A stretch of DNA of 21,861 nucleotides from Clostridium sp. AM49-4BH (GTDB lineage Bacteria > Bacillota > Clostridia > Lachnospirales > Lachnospiraceae), in the NCBI RefSeq assembly GCF_003478335.1, contig NZ_QUFB01000049.1, forward strand, positions 1 through 21,861. Direction: 5' to 3'. The notes beneath the pieces are model-generated. The model was not told the origin of the DNA and made no database searches. It worked only from the letters and a program-made list of their open reading frames with translations. The first letter of the stretch is position 1. Each line of letters opens with the position of its first letter. Positions 7,263 to 16,195 of the stretch are shown here, piece by piece. The translations under genes and the position numbers were made by a program.

Positions 7263-8135
7263 GTGAGTAATACATATCATGATCTGCAACAATCCCATCC
7301 CTGCTTTGGGGGGCATAAAAATAATGTGGGACGCATTCATTTGCCGGTGAGTCCAGGGTGTAACATTGCTTGTCGTTTCTGTGATCGTGTTATAAACGAT
7401 GTAGAGGAAAGACCTGGTGTCACATCGAAAGTGATCACACCTACAGAAAGTTTAGAGATCCTGGATAAGGCATTGAGGATTTGTCCGGAGATTACCGTGG
7501 CTGGTATTGCGGGACCGGGAGATACATTAGCCTCTGACTATGCGCTGAAGACGTTTCGCGGTGTCAAAGAACGATTCCCACAGCTTATTAAATGTATGAG
7601 CACCAATGGATTGCTTTTGGAAGAGAAAGCAGAAGAAGTGATCGAAATAGGAATTGATTCCCTGACAGTAACTGTTAATGCAGTGGATCCGGAGATCGAA
7701 GCTAAGCTAAATAAATACATTATTTATCATGGTAAACGTTATGATGGTGTAGAGGGCGCAGAAATCCTCATTAAAAATCAGTTGGCGGGCATACGAAAAG
7801 TTGCGTCTGCCGGGATTACCATAAAGGTCAATACGGTGTTGGTGCCGGACATCAACGGAGATCATATTGCAAAGATCGCTAAGACGGTAAAAGAGGCCGG
7901 CGCAAAAATATATAATATCATACCGTTGATCCCACAGTATGAATTGGCGGATCAGACAGCACCGACCTGTAGTCAGATCGATGCGGCGAGAACAACGGCT
8001 TCCCAATATATTGACGTATTTAGACATTGCCAGCACTGCCGGGCGGATGCAGTTGGAGTTCCGGGCAGATCAGAATACGGAGATCAGATTTATCAAAGAA
8101 AACTGCGTGTGCGGGAAACATTTTCACATGGTTAG
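7263..8135 (+). CDS. nifB: NifB-like radical SAM protein (nitrogenase-type cofactor assembly)
   Basis: GTG 7263 is chosen (290 aa) because AAGGGGGAG precedes it; ATGs at 7227 and 7245 are in frame but lack a ribosome-binding site. It has the NifB hallmarks: HPC near the N-terminus (C14), GRIHLPVSPGC, the radical SAM CNIACRFC (C33, C37, C40), ERPGVTS, KCMSTNGL (C111) and the C-terminal RHCQHCRADAVG (C256, C259). NifB fuses two 4Fe-4S clusters into the carbide-centred 8Fe cofactor precursor. Canonical NifB has an extra cysteine after the SAM motif (CNRKYDC); here that position reads INDV, so one auxiliary-cluster ligand may be missing or replaced. It has no fused NifX domain; a separate nifX-like gene follows. 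It is the first gene of the operon. Confidence 0.9.
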   Translation: MSNTYHDLQQSHPCFGGHKNNVGRIHLPVSPGCNIACRFCDRVINDVEERPGVTSKVITPTESLEILDKALRICPEITVAGIAGPGDTLASDYALKTFRGVKERFPQLIKCMSTNGLLLEEKAEEVIEIGIDSLTVTVNAVDPEIEAKLNKYIIYHGKRYDGVEGAEILIKNQLAGIRKVASAGITIKVNTVLVPDINGDHIAKIAKTVKEAGAKIYNIIPLIPQYELADQTAPTCSQIDAARTTASQYIDVFRHCQHCRADAVGVPGRSEYGDQIYQRKLRVRETFSHG

Positions 8136-8150
8136 GAAAGGATGATGTCG

Positions 8151-9399
<1,249 letters not shown>

Positions 9400-9429
9400 T
9401 CAGAGCAATAGAGAAAGGATGGACATTGC

Positions 9430-10428
9430 ATGGGAAAGATTTATAGATCAATTACAGAATTAGTTGGAAAAACACCGTTGTTGGAGCTGGCAAATTATGA
9501 AAAGAAACATGATCTTCCGGCAAAGCTTCTTGTAAAATTGGAGTATTTCAACCCGAATCAGAGCATTAAGGACCGCGCTGCATTAAACATGATCGAGGAA
9601 GCGGAGAAAAAAGGCTTGATCAAGCCGGGAGATACTTTGGTAGAGACAACGAGTGGAAATACCGGAATCGGTCTGGCAGCGATCGCAGCAACCAAAGGAT
9701 ATAAATTCCGTGTATACATACAGGATCAGGTTAGTGCGGAACGTTTTCAGGTGATCAAGGCGTTTGGCGCGGAAGTTATCAAATTGTCGGAAGAACCGGT
9801 TATCGTGGAAACAATGGAAAAGACGGGTGGGGATTTTATTGCTGCTGTAGCGGCACTGAGAGATCAAGTATTGGCGAAAGAGGAAGGCATCTTTTTCGTT
9901 GATCAGCTTTCTAACCCGGCCAATCCGGCAGTCCATGAATCAACGACCGGTCCGGAAATCTGGGAAGATACCAATGGTAACGTTGATATTCTGGTGGCAA
10001 GTGTAGGTACCGGCGGAACCGTTTCAGGAACCGGTAAGTATCTGAAGTCTAAAAATCCGGACTTGTATGTAGTGGCATTGCAGCCAGGTAAAAATTCATT
10101 GCCAAGCCCTGAAAACCCGGCGCCGGAAGAGATTATGGGTGTGCATCCGTTTGCCGGAGTGCCGAGAGAAATGGTACCGGAGATCATGGATATGGACATT
10201 TATGATGAACGCTATGATGTGGAGACGCCGGATGCATACCGTGTGACACGCGAAGTTGCTAAAACAGATGGAATTCTGGTTGGAACATCATCCGGTGCAG
10301 CAATCTTTGCGGCAACGGAGATAGCCAAACGACCGGAAAATGCCGGCAAAAATATTGTTGTTATCCTGCCGGATACAGGGCTTCGTTACCTGTCTACGAA
10401 TTTGTTTAATGAAGACTTTGAGGTATAG
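9430..10428 (+). CDS. cysK: Cysteine synthase A (O-acetylserine sulfhydrylase)
   Basis: This is a 332-aa fold-type II PLP enzyme. The start ATG has GAAAGGA about 10 bases upstream. Motifs: VGKTPLLEL, the PLP lysine in NPNQSIKDRAA (K47; the usual form is NPGGSVKDR), TSGNTGIGLA, GTGGTVSGTGKYLK and the C-terminal VGTSSGAAIFAA. It makes cysteine from O-acetylserine and sulfide. A segment of about 20 residues around VIVETMEKTGGDFIAA looks like an insertion relative to E. coli CysK. Its position between nifH and the second nifX-like gene suggests that the operon's reductase releases sulfide (or a thiol) captured here, or that the operon protects cysteine supply under sulfur limitation. The 3' end is tandemly duplicated just downstream. 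Confidence 0.92.
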   Translation: MGKIYRSITELVGKTPLLELANYEKKHDLPAKLLVKLEYFNPNQSIKDRAALNMIEEAEKKGLIKPGDTLVETTSGNTGIGLAAIAATKGYKFRVYIQDQVSAERFQVIKAFGAEVIKLSEEPVIVETMEKTGGDFIAAVAALRDQVLAKEEGIFFVDQLSNPANPAVHESTTGPEIWEDTNGNVDILVASVGTGGTVSGTGKYLKSKNPDLYVVALQPGKNSLPSPENPAPEEIMGVHPFAGVPREMVPEIMDMDIYDERYDVETPDAYRVTREVAKTDGILVGTSSGAAIFAATEIAKRPENAGKNIVVILPDTGLRYLSTNLFNEDFEV

Positions 10429-10479
10429 ACAGGAAACCTATTGTTTAACCAAAGTTTTGAGGTATAGACAGGAAACCAA
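10402..10479. repeat. 39-bp tandem duplication covering the cysK stop codon
   Basis: Units are 10402-10440 and 10441-10479. They share GAGGTATAGACAGGAAACC and differ mainly at AATGAAGAC versus AACCAAAGT. The unit is a multiple of three, so the second copy re-encodes LFN..FEV-stop in the cysK frame after the real stop. It is not part of the protein. Confidence 0.9.
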
Positions 10480-10521
10480 GCAGCAACGCAAATTGGCAGA
10501 TCATAAGGCTGGAGGAACAGC

Positions 10522-10944
10522 ATGGGAAAATATTTGATTGCAGTTGCTACTTCAGATGGGGTGCATGTCGACACACCTTTTGGAGAAGCAGAGCGTTTTG
10601 AAGTATACGAAATTACAAAGGATGCATATTGCAAACTGGAAGAGAGAACGGTAGTGCAGCATGATGAAGGTGTCCTGAAAGATGGACAGGACGCAGATCT
10701 GCGATCACAGGCCAATGACACAGAGCATTGCGGATGTGATGCCGGTGGTCATTCCTGTGAAGGCAGTAATGACCGTGTAGAGTGTGTCGCGGACTGTACC
10801 TTTGTCGTATGCAGCAAGATTGGTTTTCATATGCAGAAGTTGCTTGCAAAGCATGCTGTAACTGCGTTTGACGTGGAGTGCACTATTGATGAAGCTCTTC
10901 ACAAAATAGGGTGTTATTTAGCAAGACAAAGAAAGGCTTGGTGA
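10522..10944 (+). CDS. NifX-family protein with Cys-rich insertion (second copy)
   Basis: The product is 140 aa. ATG 10522 has GGAGG 6 bases before it. The start YLIAVATSDGVHVDTPFGEAERFEVYEI aligns with the cofactor-carrier domain of the first copy (SHFGRARDFYIYEV), but the His of HFGRA is replaced. A hydrophilic insert at about 58-97 contains C70, C72, C79, C88, C92 and C97 with two histidines; nine cysteines occur overall, unlike the first copy. This suggests a metal or Fe-S binding site, perhaps a second cofactor or cluster chaperone. Its stop overlaps a possible GTG start of the rrf2 gene (GTGA), so the two are translationally linked. The family assignment is moderately firm; the metal role is inference. 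Confidence 0.78.
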   Translation: MGKYLIAVATSDGVHVDTPFGEAERFEVYEITKDAYCKLEERTVVQHDEGVLKDGQDADLRSQANDTEHCGCDAGGHSCEGSNDRVECVADCTFVVCSKIGFHMQKLLAKHAVTAFDVECTIDEALHKIGCYLARQRKAW

Positions 10945-10949
10945 CGAAG

Positions 10950-11386
10950 ATGAAAATATCCACAAAAGGACGATATGCGATCAAGCTAATGCTCGATCTG
11001 GCGCTTTACAGCAAGGGGCAGCCGGTAAAGATCAAGGAAATCGCAAAAAGACAGGGGATTTCCGAAAAATATCTGGAGCAGATCGTGGCGACGCTCAATA
11101 AAGCTGCCCTTGTGAAAAGCATTCGCGGTTCTCACGGTGGGTATATGTTGAGTGAGCCGCCGAGAAATTATACTGTGGGACGCATTCTGCGTACTATGGA
11201 GGGAAATCTATCCCCGACAGACTGTGTTGGTGCCAATGGTTGGCCTTGTGAAAATAAGGCAACCTGTGTCAGCTTGATCATTTGGCAGAAATTAGACGAG
11301 GCGATCAATGGTGTGTTAGAGGGTATGACTCTGGAAGATTTGGTGGAATGGCAGCAAAATCTATGGACGGATCAATATGTGATCTA
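10950..11386 (+). CDS. Rrf2-family transcriptional regulator with three conserved-spacing cysteines
   Basis: The product is 145 aa from ATG 10950, giving the family start MKISTKGRYAIK. GTG 10941, overlapping the previous stop, is an alternative and sits better relative to GAAAGG. The winged helix covers roughly 1-65 (VKIKEIAKRQGISEKYLEQIVATLNKAALVKSIRGSHGGYML). C92, C100 and C106 resemble the IscR trio (C92, C98, C104), so an Fe-S cluster is plausible; CymR-type Rrf2 proteins instead sense cysteine status through partner CysK. Both ideas are attractive because cysK is in the operon. It likely binds the TTCC...GGAA repeats before its own operon and before metI. Its 3' end is tandemly duplicated. 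Confidence 0.9.
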
Positions 11387-11422
11387 GCAGCAAAATCTAT
11401 GGACGGATCAATATGTGATCTG
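11351..11422. repeat. 36-bp tandem duplication covering the rrf2 stop codon
   Basis: Units 11351-11386 and 11387-11422 are identical except for the last base: the first ends CTA (making TAG with the next base) and the second ends CTG. The duplication therefore repeats QNLWTDQYVI in frame after the stop. Such near-identity indicates a recent event. Confidence 0.95.
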
Positions 11423-11493
11423 GCAGATCAGATCATCAATAACAACAAATCGTAAATCATTGACGCATTGCGAGAAAGGAATGAAAGATTGTT

Positions 11494-12939
11494 ATGGCGA
11501 AAAAGCAGTATTCCGGTGTGAGAGAAAGTAAACCGGGCAGAATTAATGATTTAGGAACGACGGGAAAAGAAGTCGAGGAGCAGTTTCGAAAAGGCTGTTT
11601 GAAAAAAGCAGACCGAACGTTTGCGCAGGGATTGCAGTGCCAGCAGATCAATAGTATGGCGGCATTGATGTCTTTGGAAGACTCTGTATTTATTTCGCAC
11701 TCCCCGCAGGGATGTGTTGGCTGTTCGATCATGGCAGTGGATATGTTCCGTGTCGGTCAGGCGCACCGCGGCATTAAAAATATCCGCAATCCACGCATTA
11801 TCGTATCAAATGTGGATCAGAAAAGCGTCGTGTTTGGCGGTGAACAGAAACTTCGCGAGGCAGTGAAAAAGGCAGTGGAACGTTATCATCCGAAGCTTGC
11901 CTTTATCTATGCTTCCTGTGCCTCCGGTATTATTGGAGATGATATCGATGCGATCGCATATGATCTGCAGGAAGAGTATCCGGACACCGTTCTGGTGCCG
12001 ATCCATTGTGAGGGCTTTAAGTCCAAGATCTGTGCTTCCGGTTTTGACGCAGCATTTTTAGCGATCAATAAGTATATTCTCAAGAAAGAGAGTGTGCCGA
12101 AAGAAAAAGGATTAGTAAATCTGTTTGCGCCGACAACGGTTAGCTATGCTGATCAGAAAGAGATGGAGCGTATGCTGCACAATATTGGCGTGGAGGTAAA
12201 TTACATACCATTTTATAGTTCTCTGGAGAAGATCAAGCGCATTCCGGCAGCCGAGGCATCTACTTCAATCTGTAAAGTATTTGCAGATGAATTTATGAAA
12301 ACATTATGGGAAGATTATGAGATCCCATATTCGCATACGGTGATGCCGATCGGTATCCGTAATACCGAAAAATGGTACCGTGGTATTGCAAAAGTGCTGG
12401 GCAAGGAAGAGGAAGTCGAAGAGATCATTGCGAAAGAGCGAGAGCGTATCATGCCGCTTGTTCAGAAACTTCGTGACAGACTGCAAGGTAAGCGGGTATT
12501 TATCTGTGGCGGTACCGGGCGATCTTTTGCGGCAGCAGCTTTGATCGATGATTTTGGCATGGAATTGGTGGGATTAGAGACACCAACCTATGATGAAGAT
12601 GCACAGACAGATATCGAATATCTCAATGGCATTCATAAAGACTTCGTCGTTGATATTGCCAATATGCAGCCATTCGAGCAGGTCAATCTTGTGAATAAAT
12701 TAAAACCGGATGCTTTTATTGGTGTTCCGGACTGGGCGGCTAAGCTTGGCATTCCGACTACACATGTATTGGACGGTAAGCGTCCGACGATGGGATATGA
12801 CGGTCTGATCTATCTTGGCAACAAAATTGCAGATCAGCTGCAAAATCCGGGATTTAATGTAAAGTTAGCACAACATAGTAAATTACCATATAAGGATTCG
12901 TGGTATGAGCAGGATGCATTTAAGTATATCAAGAAATAA
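11494..12939 (+). CDS. Nitrogenase-like component 1, alpha subunit (NifD-like)
   Basis: The product is 481 aa. It starts at ATG 11494, with GAGAAAGGA about 13 bases upstream, a long spacing. P-cluster-type cysteines are at C49 (LQCQQINS), C74 (SPQGCVGC) and C142 (ASCASGIIGDDI). The cofactor-binding cysteine equivalent to NifD Cys275 appears as C260 (STSICKVFADEF, before a YEIPY like YGIPW). H424 (GIPTTHVLDG...GYDG) aligns with His442. In the CEGF segment, Gln191 and His195 of Mo-nitrogenase align with C180 and F184, so dinitrogen reduction is unlikely. The subunit should pair with the NifK-like protein and receive electrons from the NifH-like protein. Alignments are by eye. The real substrate is unknown; a sulfur compound is the best contextual guess. 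Confidence 0.88.
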   Translation: MAKKQYSGVRESKPGRINDLGTTGKEVEEQFRKGCLKKADRTFAQGLQCQQINSMAALMSLEDSVFISHSPQGCVGCSIMAVDMFRVGQAHRGIKNIRNPRIIVSNVDQKSVVFGGEQKLREAVKKAVERYHPKLAFIYASCASGIIGDDIDAIAYDLQEEYPDTVLVPIHCEGFKSKICASGFDAAFLAINKYILKKESVPKEKGLVNLFAPTTVSYADQKEMERMLHNIGVEVNYIPFYSSLEKIKRIPAAEASTSICKVFADEFMKTLWEDYEIPYSHTVMPIGIRNTEKWYRGIAKVLGKEEEVEEIIAKERERIMPLVQKLRDRLQGKRVFICGGTGRSFAAAALIDDFGMELVGLETPTYDEDAQTDIEYLNGIHKDFVVDIANMQPFEQVNLVNKLKPDAFIGVPDWAAKLGIPTTHVLDGKRPTMGYDGLIYLGNKIADQLQNPGFNVKLAQHSKLPYKDSWYEQDAFKYIKK

Positions 12940-12957
12940 AGAAAGGCAGGAAAAGAT

Positions 12958-14247
12958 ATGTCACAGGTTACAGAAAATCCAAAAGGCGGCTGTGTTTTAG
13001 CAGGCATTAATTCTGTATTAGGAGCGATCGACCGTGTGTGTCCGATCTATCATTCAGGACCGGGCTGCTGTATGCAGACTACAGCAGCAGATCAAGGGCA
13101 GTCCGGACACAAATCTTCTCGTTTTGTGTCATTTGTATCACTGCCTTCTACCAATATGTTGGAAAAAGAAGTTGTTTTTGGCGGTACTGAAAAACTGCGC
13201 ACAACTGTTCAGGGGGCTATTGATATTATTGATGCGGATGCATATTTCGTATTGACGGGATGTACCGCAGGAATTATCGGTGATGACATTGTCAGCGTTA
13301 CAGAAGAATTTCAAGATAAGGGGTATTCCGTATATCCGATCGAGACGCCGGGCTTTGTCGGAGACAGCAATCTCGGCTATGAAACGGTTTGGACGACGAT
13401 GATCAATCAGGTGATAGAAGAAGATGTGCCGAAAGATGATAAATTGGTTAATATTTTCGGGATCATCCCGTATCATGATCCGTTTTGGAGCGGTGCGCTT
13501 GAGGAGATCGATCGTATTTTATCTGCGTTAGGTCTTAAGGTGAATACGTTCTTTACAAAGCATCAGGGTATTGAAACGATCCGCAAATGTTCCGGTGCAG
13601 CACTAAACATCATCATCAATCCATGGCTGTTTAAGGGACCGGCCAAAAAGATGGAACAAAAATTTGGTATTCCAAGCATCCGCGTTCCAGGCTTATTTGT
13701 CGGGGCAACCGACACGACAAAATTTGTCAGACAGGTAGCAGAGGCAATGCACTTGGATCAAGAGATCGTGGATAAAGTGATCGCTGCGGAAGAAGAATAT
13801 GTTTATGATTATTTAGCGCAGTCTGTCGGAGTGGTTAGCTGGAAGCGTTTTGCGGTTGTGGCAGATGCTAACAACGCTGTGGGTATCACCAGATATCTGG
13901 CAAATGATTTTAGTTTTACGCCGGTGCTTGTCATCGTGTCAGAACCACTGTTCCGTCAAGAGGATAAGGATCGCATTGTGGCACAGATTGAGGATTTGGA
14001 ATATGCGAAACCGCCAAAGGTGATCTTTGCATCCGATCAGTATGAGATCAATCAGGCACTGCGGGAAGAGGAAGAAGAGATCACGCTGTTGATCGGCAGC
14101 AGCAATGAACGTGAGGTGGCATTGGAAAAGGATATTCAATTTATTCTGGCAGCCTTTCCGATGAATGAACGTTTGGTGTTTAACCGTACGTATGCAGGTT
14201 ATCGGGGCAGCCTGACATTCACGGAGGATCTGTACGACAATCTGTAA
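12958..14247 (+). CDS. Nitrogenase-like component 1, beta subunit (NifK-like)
   Basis: The product is 429 aa. ATG 12958 has AGGA 7 bases upstream and follows the NifD-like gene by 18 bases. P-cluster-type cysteines are at C12 (NPKGGCVLAGI), C37/C38 (HSGPGCCMQT) and C102 (VLTGCTAGIIGDDI), in the same order and context as NifK C70, C95 and C153. The N-terminal extension of Mo-type NifK is missing, as is usual in nitrogenase-like proteins. The C-terminus RTYAGYRGSLTFTEDLYDN matches the end of the oxidoreductase component 1 family. It has no cofactor ligand of its own, as expected for the beta subunit. It is the last gene of the operon; about 70 bases separate it from the trp promoter and no convincing terminator is seen. 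Confidence 0.88.
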   Translation: MSQVTENPKGGCVLAGINSVLGAIDRVCPIYHSGPGCCMQTTAADQGQSGHKSSRFVSFVSLPSTNMLEKEVVFGGTEKLRTTVQGAIDIIDADAYFVLTGCTAGIIGDDIVSVTEEFQDKGYSVYPIETPGFVGDSNLGYETVWTTMINQVIEEDVPKDDKLVNIFGIIPYHDPFWSGALEEIDRILSALGLKVNTFFTKHQGIETIRKCSGAALNIIINPWLFKGPAKKMEQKFGIPSIRVPGLFVGATDTTKFVRQVAEAMHLDQEIVDKVIAAEEEYVYDYLAQSVGVVSWKRFAVVADANNAVGITRYLANDFSFTPVLVIVSEPLFRQEDKDRIVAQIEDLEYAKPPKVIFASDQYEINQALREEEEEITLLIGSSNEREVALEKDIQFILAAFPMNERLVFNRTYAGYRGSLTFTEDLYDNL

Positions 14248-14317
14248 TTCTGTTTTTTGATGAAGAAGGAGTTTGATCTTCTGAAAAAGAAATTTTCTCA
14301 ATCAGAAAAGAAGATAG

Positions 14318-14345
14318 TTGACAAATCCTACAAAAGGAGTATACT
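14318..14345 (+). promoter_or_regulatory. Promoter of the trp operon
   Basis: TTGACA (14318-14323), a 16-bp spacer and TATACT (14340-14345). The spacer holds a small TCCT-N5-AGGA inverted repeat whose significance is unknown. Transcription should start about 14352, giving a leader of about 350 bases before trpE. Confidence 0.75.
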
Positions 14346-14370
14346 ATTGTTAATTTCATAATAATAAACC

Positions 14371-14638
14371 GTTGAAGCGGAGATAAAAATGAAAGAGGCG
14401 CTTACAGAGAGCGGGGATGCTGAGAAACCGCAGAGAGCTGTTCATTAAATGGACCGCAGAGGGCATGGTCAAAAGCTGGTGATCCGGCTGAGTATTCCAT
14501 GACGTAAGGCATGCGTCAGTTGCCGGGAATATGTTGGTATTTCGCAAAGAGCGTGAGGTCTCACGAAACAAGGTGGCACCGCGGGTAAAAGATTAACCGT
14601 CCTTGTTAGCATTTATATGCTAAACAAGGACTTTTTTT
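14371..14638 (+). promoter_or_regulatory. T-box riboswitch, tryptophan-specific
   Basis: The stem I start has AGAGAG (14406-14411) followed by GATGCTGAGAAACCG. The specifier codon is read as TGG (14450-14452, in AAATGGACC), calling for tRNA-Trp. The conserved T-box AGGTGGCACCGCG is at 14571-14583; its variable base is C, which would pair with the G discriminator of tRNA-Trp. Uncharged tRNA-Trp should stabilise the antiterminator and allow trp transcription. It sits directly before trpE, so the function fits the genes. The left boundary is approximate. Confidence 0.95.
14599..14638 (+). terminator. Intrinsic terminator of the T-box leader
   Basis: A strong stem of GTCCTTGTTAGCAT with ATGCTAAACAAGGAC (one bulged A) is followed by seven T residues. 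Its 5' arm is the partner that competes with the antiterminator formed by the T-box sequence. Confidence 0.93.
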
Positions 14639-14703
14639 GTTTTATATATGCAAAAAATGCTCCGCTATTAAGAAACTCTTTGCTTGAAACGAAGGAGGTT
14701 TTC

Positions 14704-16170
14704 ATGACAACACTGGAACAGGCAAAACAGATGGCAGACGGCTACAAAGTTGTGCCGATCAGCCGGGAGATCCTTTCGGATACCGTGACACCGATGGAAG
14801 TGTTACGCATCCTAAAAGGCGTGAGCAAACATTGCTACATGTTAGAAAGCGTAGAAAATCAGGAAGTATGGGGAAGATACACATTTTTGGGATATGATCC
14901 GAAATTAGAGATCACCTGTATGAACGGTGAAATGTGTATACGTGAAAGTGGGAGCGAAGAAGGAGCAAAAGAGCCGGTAGCTCATCCGGGAGCAAAGATC
15001 AAAGAGATCTTGAAAGAATACACCAGTCCAAAAGTAAAAGATCTTCCAAGCTTTACCGGAGGATTGGTCGGATACTTTTCTTATGATTATGTTAAGTACA
15101 GCGAACCAAAGCTTAATTTGGACGCCGACGATCAGGAAGGGTTTAAGGATGTCGACCTTATGTTGTTTGACAAGGTGATCGCTTTTGATAATCTTCGTCA
15201 AAAGATATACATTATCGCCAATGCAAGGACAGAGAATCTGGAACAGGAATATGACAGATGTCTCGCAGAAATTGAAGAGATCGTGGATCTTATAGAGCAT
15301 GGCACACCGGCACAGATCACGCCGGGGAAGATCACATCAGATTTTCGCCCACTCTTTTCGGAGCAGGAATATTGCGCGATGGTTGAGAAAGCGAAGCATT
15401 ATATTTACGAGGGAGATATTTTTCAGGTAGTGCTTTCCAATCGTTTGGAAGCCGATTATGAGGGAAGTTTGTTCAATGCGTATCGTATGCTGCGCACGAT
15501 CAATCCATCCCCATATATGTTTTATTTTAGCAGCGATGACATTGAAGTGGCGGGTGCTTCGCCAGAGACGTTAGTGAAACTGGAAGATGGCGTGCTGCAT
15601 ACATTTCCGCTTGCCGGAACAAGACCCCGCGGCAAAGATGCCGCAGAAGATGAGCGACTTAAAACAGAGCTGCTTGGTGATGAAAAAGAGCGCGCGGAGC
15701 ACAATATGCTGGTAGATCTTGGCAGAAATGATCTTGGCAAAGTAAGTAAGTATGGCAGCGTAGAAGTGGAAGATTATATGGCGGTGCTGCAATATTCACA
15801 TGTTATGCATATAGGATCGACCGTGCGGGGTGAGATCAGAGATGACAAAGACAGCTTAGATGCAGTGGATGCAGTGTTACCGGCAGGAACCTTATCGGGC
15901 GCACCAAAGATCCGTGCGATGGAGATCATTAATGAATTAGAGAACAATAAGCGTGGCATTTATGGCGGAGCCATTGGTTATGTTGATTTTACCGGCAATC
16001 TTGACACTTGTATTGCAATCCGTACCGTGTTTAAGAAAAACGACAAGATCTTTGTCAGATCCGGAGCCGGTATCGTGGCAGACAGTGTACCGGAAAATGA
16101 GTATCATGAGTGCATCAACAAAGCGAAAGCAGTAATGGATGCAGTAGATAAAGCACAGGGCTTAGCATAA
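14704..16170 (+). CDS. trpE: Anthranilate synthase component I
   Basis: The product is 488 aa. ATG 14704 has GAAGGAGG 5 bases upstream; a longer frame back into the terminator is not used. Features: the N-terminal LESVE...GRYTFLGYDP segment, which includes the tryptophan feedback site (LESVE motif), then the chorismate-binding domain with NPSPYMFYF, SPETLVKLEDG, PLAGTRPRG, LLGDEKERAEHNMLVDLGRNDLG and PAGTLSGAPKIRAMEI. With TrpG it turns chorismate and glutamine into anthranilate, the first committed step. It is the first gene after the T-box and is expected to be both tRNA-controlled and allosterically inhibited. Confidence 0.96.
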   Translation: MTTLEQAKQMADGYKVVPISREILSDTVTPMEVLRILKGVSKHCYMLESVENQEVWGRYTFLGYDPKLEITCMNGEMCIRESGSEEGAKEPVAHPGAKIKEILKEYTSPKVKDLPSFTGGLVGYFSYDYVKYSEPKLNLDADDQEGFKDVDLMLFDKVIAFDNLRQKIYIIANARTENLEQEYDRCLAEIEEIVDLIEHGTPAQITPGKITSDFRPLFSEQEYCAMVEKAKHYIYEGDIFQVVLSNRLEADYEGSLFNAYRMLRTINPSPYMFYFSSDDIEVAGASPETLVKLEDGVLHTFPLAGTRPRGKDAAEDERLKTELLGDEKERAEHNMLVDLGRNDLGKVSKYGSVEVEDYMAVLQYSHVMHIGSTVRGEIRDDKDSLDAVDAVLPAGTLSGAPKIRAMEIINELENNKRGIYGGAIGYVDFTGNLDTCIAIRTVFKKNDKIFVRSGAGIVADSVPENEYHECINKAKAVMDAVDKAQGLA

Positions 16171-16195
16171 TGGCAGTGCAGTAAGGAGGAGCCAT

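Noticed and set aside
10340..10537. Small 65-codon frame across the end of cysK with internally repeated residues
   Set aside because: It is a shadow of cysK in another frame, extended by the 39-bp duplication; the repeated residues come from the DNA duplication.
14248..14317. Terminator after the nifK-like gene
   Set aside because: Weak inverted repeats (AGAAG...CTTCT; ATCTTCT...AGAAGAT) are present but no T tract follows them, so a terminator is not claimed.
14356..14571. Minus-strand 71-codon frame in the trp leader
   Set aside because: It lies entirely within the T-box RNA and has no ribosome-binding site.
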